From assembly GCF_030064675.1 (NCBI RefSeq), contig NZ_CP116413.1, positions 9,106,172 through 9,170,171 on the forward strand: a DNA stretch of 64,000 nt. The letters are read 5' to 3'. A program made the position numbers and the translations under genes. Below the pieces are notes generated by a model. The model had not been told where the DNA came from and ran no database searches. It saw only the letters and a program-made list of their open reading frames with translations. Position 1 is the stretch's first letter, and each line of letters starts with the position of its first letter. The DNA is from Crossiella sp. CA-258035 (GTDB lineage: Bacteria; Actinomycetota; Actinomycetes; Mycobacteriales; Pseudonocardiaceae). Shown in pieces: positions 58,581 to 64,000 of the stretch.

Positions 58581-59560
58581 GTAGTTCCCATCTCGGCGCC
58601 GCGTACGGCGAGTTCCTTGGCTGCGTCGAGGTAGCTCATCGCGCCCCGCGAACCCGGGTCGTAGGTGATGATCGTCTGCCCGAAGCCAGGCGCCTCGGAG
58701 ACCTTCACGCTGCGGGGGATCACGGTCTTGAGGACACGTTCCTGGAAGTGGTTGCGCACCTCGGTGGTCACCTGGTCGGCCAGCTTGGTCCGGCCGTCGT
58801 ACATGGTGAGCAGGATGGTGGACACGTCCAGGTCCGGGTTCAGGTGCTGCTGCACGAGCTCGATGTTGCCCAGCAGCTGGCTCAGTCCCTCCAGCGCGTA
58901 GTACTCGCACTGGATCGGGATGAGGACTTCCTGCGCGGCGACCATCGCGTTCAACGTGAGCAGGCCGAGCGAGGGCGGGCAGTCGATGAAGACGTAGTCG
59001 GGCTGGAGCGAGTCGAGCGCCTCGGGGGAGAGGGCTTCCTTGAGCCGGGACTCCCGGGAGGCCATCGAGACGAGCTCGATCTCGGCACCGGCCAGGTCGA
59101 TGGTGGCCGGCACGCACACCAGGTTGTCGGTCTGGTTGCTGGGCGCGGCGGCGTCGGCGAGCGAGATCTCCCCGATCAGTACCTCGTAGATGGAGGGGGT
59201 GCCGGAGCGGTGTTCGACACCGAGGGCGGTGCTCGCGTTGCCCTGCGGGTCGAGATCGATCACCAGGACTTTGAGGTGGTGCAGGGCGAGCGCGGCGGCC
59301 AGGTTGACCGTGCTGGTGGTCTTACCGACGCCGCCCTTCTGGTTGGCCACGGTGAGGACGCGACGCCGGGATGGGCGCGGCAGCTGCAGGGCGTCGGGGT
59401 GAAGAACGCGGGTGGCGCGCTCGGCTTCCTCGGCAATGGGGGTCCACACGGTGCTCTCCTCGGGCGCGTGGGGTGTCACCGAATCCGGTGCGAGTGTTTC
59501 ACGTGGAACAGCGGCCGTTTCGCGCTCCGGATGCGAAAACAGGGGCGACTCCGGCCTCAT
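58577..59560 (-). CDS. parA: Chromosome partitioning ATPase ParA
   Basis: A 327-residue Walker-type ATPase. The deviant Walker A motif is [14 protein letters not shown] near residue 73 and Walker B is [12 protein letters not shown]. The 60-residue N-terminal extension before the ATPase core is Pro-rich, as in many actinobacterial ParA proteins. It drives movement of ParB-bound origins. ATG 59560 overlaps the rsmG stop (ATGA), which supports this start. A parS-like site lies inside the first codons. Confidence 0.93.
   Translation of the reverse strand: MRPESPLFSHPERETAAVPRETLAPDSVTPHAPEESTVWTPIAEEAERATRVLHPDALQLPRPSRRRVLTVANQKGGVGKTTSTVNLAAALALHHLKVLVIDLDPQGNASTALGVEHRSGTPSIYEVLIGEISLADAAAPSNQTDNLVCVPATIDLAGAEIELVSMASRESRLKEALSPEALDSLQPDYVFIDCPPSLGLLTLNAMVAAQEVLIPIQCEYYALEGLSQLLGNIELVQQHLNPDLDVSTILLTMYDGRTKLADQVTTEVRNHFQERVLKTVIPRSVKVSEAPGFGQTIITYDPGSRGAMSYLDAAKELAVRGAEMGTT
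59495..59510. other. parS site within parA codons
   Basis: TGTTTCACGTGGAACA matches the 16-bp parS consensus TGTTTCACGTGAAACA with one mismatch. On the minus strand it encodes the parA segment VPRET. Confidence 0.75.
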
Positions 59561-60240
59561 CCCCGATCCTTCCTTCTCCGGCGCTTCCCGTCACGCCCTG
59601 GAGCGCGATCGACCACAACTACCGTCGTCGGCACCTCAAGAACCCCTTCCCCGCACACCACAATCCGACCGTTCACGCCCCCCACCGCCGCCACAGCCTG
59701 TTCATCCCGCGCCAACTCCTCAGCCGCACTGGACCCCTTCAACGCCAGCAGCTGCCCTTCGGGCCGGGCCAACGGAAGACACCACCCAGCCAACTTCGCC
59801 AACGGCGCGACCGCCCGCGCAGTCACTACATCGGCACCAGCAAGCTGTTCCCGAACGGCTTTCTCTTCGGCGCGACCCCGAACAACGGTCACATCGAGTT
59901 CCAGCTCCTCCACGACCTCGGTCAACCAAGCCACCCGCCGAGCCATCGGCTCCAGCAACGTGATGGACACATCGGGCCGAGCAATCGCCATCGGCAACCC
60001 AGGAAGCCCGGCCCCAGAACCCACGTCAACCACGGAGGCGTTCGGAGCCAGCAACTCGGAGACCACCGCCGAGTTCAACATGTGCCGATCCCACACCCGC
60101 TCAACCTCGCGCGGCCCGATCAGTCCACGAGTCTCACCCTGCTCGATGAGCATCTCCGCGAACCGCACCGCCACCCCAAGCTGGTCCCCAAAGACACGCG
60201 CCGCCACCTCCGGCACCGCCACCGTTTCACGTGAAACCAC
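59557..60240 (-). CDS. rsmG: 16S rRNA (guanine-527-N7) methyltransferase
   Basis: A 227-residue RsmG/GidB methyltransferase. The SAM-binding loop VVDVGSGAGLPGLPMAIARPD is near residue 70, and RHMLNSAVVSELL and ARAVAPLAKLAGWCLPL follow. It methylates G527 of 16S rRNA; loss causes low-level streptomycin resistance in other bacteria. The N-terminus is uncertain: GTG 60240 (VVSRETVAVPEV) is chosen; GTG 60246 is an alternative. The first codons lie in a parS site. The stop overlaps parA. Confidence 0.85.
   Translation of the reverse strand: MVSRETVAVPEVAARVFGDQLGVAVRFAEMLIEQGETRGLIGPREVERVWDRHMLNSAVVSELLAPNASVVDVGSGAGLPGLPMAIARPDVSITLLEPMARRVAWLTEVVEELELDVTVVRGRAEEKAVREQLAGADVVTARAVAPLAKLAGWCLPLARPEGQLLALKGSSAAEELARDEQAVAAVGGVNGRIVVCGEGVLEVPTTVVVVDRAPGRDGKRRRRKDRG
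60224..60237. other. parS site at the rsmG start
   Basis: GTTTCACGTGAAAC is an exact parS core. On the minus strand it encodes VSRET at the RsmG N-terminus, so it serves as coding sequence and ParB site. Confidence 0.85.
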
Positions 60241-60266
60241 GCCCACACCCCGTCCCGTTCGTCGCC

Positions 60267-60280
60267 GTTTCACGTGAAAC
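60267..60280. other. parS site upstream of rsmG
   Basis: A second exact GTTTCACGTGAAAC core, 43 bp from the previous one (about four helical turns), lies just upstream of the rsmG start. The pair probably acts together in ParB loading. Confidence 0.85.
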
Positions 60281-61104
60281 GACCACCGCCCCACACGACT
60301 CCCAATGAGACCACGAACCCCAACCCGCCCCACGAACCCCCGCCCACCCCAACTCCCAACTCCACCCCAACACCCCCGCGTCCCACCAACCCAGCGACAA
60401 GATCAAGACGGAAAGCAACCTTTTCGCCCCGAAAAGCGTTCCGCAGAGGAAGCGGAGGCGCGGGCGGGAAAACAGCGGCCCGGACAAGCGCCACGTCTCA
60501 CCAAAACCACGACCCACGGCCACCCGACAACACCGGCCAGCCCGGCCCACTGGGAAGAGCCGGACTCAGCAGCACGCAGCAACCCACCCCCAGAACAAGT
60601 TGAGAACACCAGCCACCCCGCCCCGACCACGGCTCAGTCGCACAACCCGTTCCCGCCCGGCTCTAGCCCCGGCCTTGACGCTTGCCGGGGCCGCGACCCA
60701 GTGCCCGGCAAGGTCTCAGCACCCGCCGCCGCCTCAACTTGAGCCCGAATTCATCCCAGCTCCGCCAGCGACATCGCGCGCACCACCGCCACCGGCCCAC
60801 CTCGGGCGCACGCGCCAACTCATGCGCCAGTGCCACCTACGCGTCGCCCGCCCCCTCCAGCGCCGCCGGGCCGCTCACACCGCCAGGCCGCTCACACCGA
60901 CTCGCCCGCGCCGCCCGGCCGCGCGCCTGCCCCAGCCGCGGCCCGGCATGCGCGCACCCACGGCTGGCGGCTGGCGGCTGGCGGCTGGCGGCTGGCGGCT
61001 GGCGGCTGGCGGCTGGCGGGGGAGTGTCGCCGCCCCGGGCCGCGCCGCACCAGGGTGCCGTGCGCCCCAAAGGTCAGTGCGACAGGGGTTGGGCGCAAAA
61101 ACAA
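60281..61104. other. 824-bp non-coding region between rsmG and jag
   Basis: No convincing gene is found on either strand. The first part (60281-60420) is C-rich on the plus strand with very few G (for example CCCCACGAACCCCCGCCCACC), followed by ordinary GC-rich sequence, a heptanucleotide array (60961-61019), and the jag terminator. It must contain the rsmG-parAB promoter. Open frames here have unusual residue composition or are frames through the repeats. Confidence 0.6.
60961..61019. repeat. Heptanucleotide tandem repeat (8 x CGGCTGG)
   Basis: CGGCTGG is repeated eight times without a mismatch (60961-61016), ending in a partial CGG. Seven-base units of perfect identity suggest slipped-strand copy-number change. 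It sits in non-coding DNA between rsmG and the jag terminator. Confidence 0.9.
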
Positions 61105-61135
61105 ACGCCCGGCCGGGGGAGTCCCGGCCGGGCGT
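61105..61135 (-). terminator. Terminator of the rpmH-jag operon
   Basis: ACGCCCGGCCGGG (61105-61117) pairs perfectly with CCCGGCCGGGCGT (61123-61135). On the minus strand a T-rich TTTGTTTTTG follows, giving a strong Rho-independent terminator 19 bp after the jag stop. Confidence 0.85.
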
Positions 61136-61153
61136 CTGTGGTTCTTGCTGGGG

Positions 61154-61684
61154 TCAGCTGGTGGGGAAGACCACCACGCGGCGGTGGGGTTCTTCGCCTT
61201 CGCTTTCGCTGTGCACGCCTGCGACGGCGGCGACCGCGTCGTGCACGACCTTGCGCTCGAACGGGGTCATGGTGCGCAGGCGCTTGGGCTTCTCCGTCGC
61301 CAGGACTTCCTCGGCGGTGGACTTGCCCAGCTCGCTCAGCTCGGCCCGGCGGTCGGCGCGCCACTGGGCGACGTCGAGCATCAGACGGCTGCGGCTGCCG
61401 GTGGACTGCTGGACCGCGAGGCGGGTCAGCTCCTGGAGGGATTCCAGGACCTCACCGCGGCGACCGACGAGCTTCTCCAGGTCTTCGCCACCATCGATGC
61501 TCACGATCGCGCGGCCCGCCTCGACGTCCAGGTCGATGTCGCCGTCGTAGTCGAGCAGGTCGAGCAGCTTTTCCAGGTAGTCGCCCGCGATGTCGCCTTC
61601 GCGCACCAACAGGCTCTCGTCGTTACCGGCGTCCGGAGTAGCGGCGTCCGTTTCTTGTTCGGTCGCCTGCAAGGTCTCCGACAC
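61154..61684 (-). CDS. jag: KhpB/Jag RNA-binding protein
   Basis: A 176-residue single-stranded nucleic-acid-binding protein. A KH domain (residues 60-95: IDGGEDLEKLVGRRGEVLESLQELTRLAV) precedes an R3H domain (MTPFERKVVHDAVAAVAGVHSESEGEEPHRRVVVFP). The acidic N-terminus is short. It binds RNA together with KhpA and affects cell-wall synthesis in other bacteria. GTG 61684 is preferred because AAGGAG lies 5 bp upstream; ATG 61699 gives a 181-residue form with a weaker site. It is the last gene of the operon. Confidence 0.88.
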   Translation of the reverse strand: MSETLQATEQETDAATPDAGNDESLLVREGDIAGDYLEKLLDLLDYDGDIDLDVEAGRAIVSIDGGEDLEKLVGRRGEVLESLQELTRLAVQQSTGSRSRLMLDVAQWRADRRAELSELGKSTAEEVLATEKPKRLRTMTPFERKVVHDAVAAVAGVHSESEGEEPHRRVVVFPTS

Positions 61685-61711
61685 GGTGTCTCCTTCCATG
61701 TAGCAGCCGAC

Positions 61712-62818
61712 TCAGCGGCGCTTGCGGGTCTGCTTCTTGCCCGTCGACCGGCTCTGGATGATCCCGGGGACCTCACCGGGCTTCGCGGCGGGGGAGTCCG
61801 TGGACTTGGCCGCGTCCGAACCGTTGCGCGGGGCATTGCTCTTCTCCGACCCGGTCGAGGCGGAGGTGTCCTTGTTCTTGTCGGCCGAGGACGTGGTGGG
61901 GGAGGCGGCCTGCGGGGCGGCGTTGGCCGGGCGCTTGCGCACCGGCTTCTGGCCGGGCGCGGGCTTCTGACCCGGCTGCGGCTTCTGGCCGGGCTTGGGG
62001 CCGAGGTTCTGCCGCTTCTCGATGGCCGCGGCCTTCTTCTCCTCTTCCTCCCGGTCGATGCGGTGGTACACCACGTACTGCTGACCAAGGGTCCAGGTGT
62101 TGTTGCTCAGCCAGTACAGCAGCATCGCCACCGGGAAGAACGGACCACCGACGAGCACCGCGAGCGGGAACAAGTACAGCATCAGCTTGTTCATCATCGC
62201 CGACTGCGGGTTGGCCGCCGCGGTCGCGGACTGGCGGGCCACCGAGTGCCGCGCGGTCAGGTGGGTCAGCACCGAGGCCAGCACCATCAGCGGGATGGCC
62301 AGCAGCAACAACGCAGTGCGGTCGGTGCCGATGACGGCCAGGTCCGCGCCGCTCATCCGGATCGCCGCGGACAGGTTCACACCGAACAGCTTCGAGGCGA
62401 GGAAGGAGCTCACCTCGGGCTGGCCGAAGATGTAGTTGCTCGTGGCGCCCGGCTTGAAGCCCTGCAGCACGTTGAGCAGACCGAGGAACACCGGCATCTG
62501 CACCAGCATCGGCAGGCAGCCGCCCAGCGGGTTGAACCCGCCCTCGGCCTGGAGCTTCTGCATCTCCTGGGCCATGCGCTGCTTGTCGTTGCCGTACTTC
62601 TCCCGCAGCTTGGCCAGCTGCGGCTGGAACTCCGCCATCTTGCGCATCGAGCGCACCTGCTTGACGAACGGCTTGAACAGCAGCGCGCGCAGGGTGAACA
62701 CGAGGAGCATCACCGACAGGGCCCAGTTCACCCCGCTGGTCTCCGGGATGACGTAGCTGAGCACCTTGTGCCAGAACCACATGATGGCTGACACGGGGTA
62801 GTTGATGAAGTCGAGCAC
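61712..62818 (-). CDS. yidC: Membrane protein insertase YidC
   Basis: A 368-residue insertase with five hydrophobic helices. The hydrophilic-groove region is FKPFVKQVRSMRKMAEFQPQL, and GGCLPMLVQMPVFLGLLNVL is the family's third helix. After LLYWLSNNTWTLGQQYVV the protein ends in a Lys/Pro/Gln-rich tail with four GQKP repeats, which may bind the ribosome. The GTG is 3 bp after the yidD stop, with AGGAG upstream. It inserts membrane proteins alone or with SecYEG. Confidence 0.94.
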   Translation of the reverse strand: MLDFINYPVSAIMWFWHKVLSYVIPETSGVNWALSVMLLVFTLRALLFKPFVKQVRSMRKMAEFQPQLAKLREKYGNDKQRMAQEMQKLQAEGGFNPLGGCLPMLVQMPVFLGLLNVLQGFKPGATSNYIFGQPEVSSFLASKLFGVNLSAAIRMSGADLAVIGTDRTALLLLAIPLMVLASVLTHLTARHSVARQSATAAANPQSAMMNKLMLYLFPLAVLVGGPFFPVAMLLYWLSNNTWTLGQQYVVYHRIDREEEEKKAAAIEKRQNLGPKPGQKPQPGQKPAPGQKPVRKRPANAAPQAASPTTSSADKNKDTSASTGSEKSNAPRNGSDAAKSTDSPAAKPGEVPGIIQSRSTGKKQTRKRR

Positions 62819-62821
62819 GAA

Positions 62822-63106
62822 CTACTCCTCAGCGGATTTGCATGAAGCCCGCTCCGAAGCACGGTCGCGGGGCGGCGGAACGGGGTCCAGGCCTCCAGGG
62901 TGCCAGGGTCCGCAGCGCAACAGCCTGCGCACGGTGAGCCACGACCCGCGGAAGGCGCCATGAGTGGTCAGCGCCTCGACCGCGTAGTGACTGCAGCTCG
63001 GGTAGAAGCGGCACGTCGGGGGAAGAGCGGGAGAGATGAACCGGCGGTAGAACCGGATCGGCCACAGCAGCACGGTGGCCAGCGGCCCGGCCCGCCCGGC
63101 GCTCAC
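62822..63106 (-). CDS. yidD: Membrane protein insertion efficiency factor YidD
   Basis: A 94-residue YidD with the conserved cysteine motif [16 protein letters not shown] near residue 31, the [19 protein letters not shown] block and a Lys/Arg-rich hydrophobic N-terminus. It assists YidC. GTG 63106 overlaps the rnpA stop by 4 bp (GTGA). It is in its usual place between rnpA and yidC. Confidence 0.93.
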   Translation of the reverse strand: MSAGRAGPLATVLLWPIRFYRRFISPALPPTCRFYPSCSHYAVEALTTHGAFRGSWLTVRRLLRCGPWHPGGLDPVPPPRDRASERASCKSAEE

Positions 63107-63474
63107 CCCGCACCACCTGGTGCGGGCAGGCCGAGCTTGCGGAGGGCCGAGTCGAGATCGCCGCCCAACTGGGCGCTGGTGGCCTCGGCCGAGGCGGGCA
63201 GGGCGCGCACCACCAGGGCGCTGCCCGGCGGCAACCGGTCGATCCGGTCGCGCACGAGGTGCCGGAGCCGGCGGGAGACCCGGTGCCGGACCACGGAGTT
63301 GCCCACTGCCTTACTCACGACGAAACCCACCCTCGGCGAGAAGGACTCGCCAGGGGTGGGCGGGTTCGACAGGTGCGCGTGCACCACCAGCCGGGGTCGC
63401 CCAACGCGGCGGCCCCGGCGTACCACCAGGCCGAAGTCCTGGCTACGGGTGAGCCGGGCAGCCGCGGGGAGCAC
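63103..63474 (-). CDS. rnpA: Ribonuclease P protein component
   Basis: A 123-residue RNase P protein that helps the catalytic RNA process tRNA 5' ends. It starts with [24 protein letters not shown] and contains the RNR-like motif [23 protein letters not shown] 63474 is chosen; the 148-residue frame would need translation upstream of it. It follows rpmH, with a 13-bp gap, and overlaps yidD. Confidence 0.93.
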   Translation of the reverse strand: MLPAAARLTRSQDFGLVVRRGRRVGRPRLVVHAHLSNPPTPGESFSPRVGFVVSKAVGNSVVRHRVSRRLRHLVRDRIDRLPPGSALVVRALPASAEATSAQLGGDLDSALRKLGLPAPGGAG

Positions 63475-63487
63475 GGCGGCGGGTGTC

Positions 63488-63625
63488 TCAGGCGGACAGC
63501 TCGGCGCGGCCCTTGCGGCGGCGAGCAGCCAGGATCGCGCGGCCGGCACGGGTACGCATCCGCAGCCGGAAGCCGTGGGTCTTCGCGCGACGACGGTTGT
63601 TGGGCTGGAAGGTGCGCTTGCTCAC
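63488..63625 (-). CDS. rpmH: 50S ribosomal protein L34
   Basis: A 45-residue L34: [19 protein letters not shown], then [20 protein letters not shown] and AELSA. GTG 63625 has GGGAGA upstream. L34 is the first gene of the rpmH-rnpA-yidD-yidC-jag operon and marks the origin side. It is too short for standard ORF cut-offs. Confidence 0.97.
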   Translation of the reverse strand: MSKRTFQPNNRRRAKTHGFRLRMRTRAGRAILAARRRKGRAELSA

Positions 63626-64000
63626 GGTCGGTTCTCCCGGTACATGGGTGAAGCAGGTCTAGGGTTGTCTCCGTCGCGATCACCATGATCAGACGACCAT
63701 GACAGGCACGGCAAACGCACCCGTCGGTACGCGGGAGACCATCCGAGGGTACTTATCACCCGCCGTCATCTCAAATCCGCCCCCCGTTCCACCACATCGG
63801 GCGAGGTGCGCGCCCACTCCAGTGCAGTGACCGGGCAGACCTTGTGAGTGCGGCTGGCGGTTGCTAGTTTGCCCCTTCCGCGTTTACGGGGGGTCCATGT
63901 GCGGGCCCGTCCCGCCTTCGTGCACAGTTGTGGACAACTCTGTGGACATCTCACGTTTGGTGTTCGCGCGGCGCTGACACGAGGGGAGGGAGCGGAGCAA
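63626..64000. promoter_or_regulatory. Origin-proximal spacer with DnaA boxes
   Basis: No gene is seen. TGTGGACAA (63929-63937, the reverse complement of the consensus DnaA box TTGTCCACA) and TGTGGACAT (63941-63949, one mismatch) lie 12 bp apart near the edge. By synteny, dnaA and oriC follow just beyond the window. The rpmH promoter must lie near 63630-63760. Confidence 0.7.

Noticed and set aside
60837..61104. Short minus-strand frames through the heptamer array
   Set aside because: Their repetitive PPAASRQ peptides come from the VNTR itself; no ribosome site or conserved motif is present.
60830..62791. 653-codon plus-strand frame over the VNTR, jag and yidC
   Set aside because: It is antisense to the clear jag and yidC genes and runs through the repeat as low-complexity sequence.
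63766..63954. 62-codon minus-strand frame in the origin-proximal spacer
   Set aside because: Basic, low-complexity peptide overlapping DnaA boxes with no start signal.

Overview
The window is high-G+C chromosomal DNA from an actinomycete. GTG starts, ATGA/GTGA stop-start overlaps and leaderless promoters are frequent. It is probably a Pseudonocardiales-type filamentous actinobacterium; this is a family-level guess from MacRS, chaplin-like repeats, a DasR-type site and gene order, not a species call. The right end is the conserved flank of the replication origin. The order from the CCA-adding enzyme through NUDIX, DUF6049, MurJ, pseudokinase, sigM, anti-sigma, trxB, trxA, cwlM, a GNAT protein, parB, parA, rsmG, jag, yidC, yidD and rnpA to rpmH matches the mycobacterial dnaA-proximal block. 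The window stops just before dnaA/oriC.

Layout. 1-6.2 kb: a DUF4097 protein behind a GTGCCA-repeat operator, two beta-lactamase-fold hydrolases, an NTF2-like gene on a MerR-type promoter, an SDR and a metal/cobalamin-binding-type protein, with decayed gene remnants at 2.1-2.5 kb and 4.9-5.3 kb. 6.3-13.4 kb: a cell-surface block with a 1,200-residue cysteine-free chaplin-like repeat protein, a secreted protein with a cysteine-containing tail, and a membrane-anchored repeat protein. 13.5-20.9 kb: AI-2E-type permease, diguanylate cyclase, the MacS/MacR two-component pair with a DUF1707 gene, PTS enzyme I with a DasR-type site, and a secreted SdrD-B-like protein. 21.3-28.2 kb: a seven-gene ribose operon (rbsR-A-C-B-B-K-D) with two tandem binding proteins behind three LacI-type operators. 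28.2-42.4 kb: DUF2339 membrane protein, TipA-like MerR regulator, MMPL transporter with divergent TetR regulator, leuS with a leucine-codon leader peptide and attenuator, and smaller envelope and unknown genes.

42.4-64 kb is the origin-proximal block: tRNA CCA addition, cell-wall lipid II flipping (MurJ) and its separate pseudokinase partner, the SigM/anti-sigma pair, thioredoxin system on a SigR-type promoter, CwlM, an aminotransferase, a D-Ala-D-Ala ligase, ParA/ParB with three nearby parS sites (a fourth lies at 31.8 kb inside a terminator loop), RsmG, an unusual 0.8-kb non-coding stretch with a heptanucleotide VNTR, and the rpmH-rnpA-yidD-yidC-jag operon.

The most interesting signals are regulatory or structural: the leuS attenuator, operator-bearing leaderless promoters, parS sites embedded in other elements, a DnaA-box cluster far from the origin, the split MurJ/pseudokinase pair, and the giant chaplin-like protein. 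I saw no CRISPR array, tRNA, rRNA or insertion sequence. All family and function assignments were made by eye without database searches.
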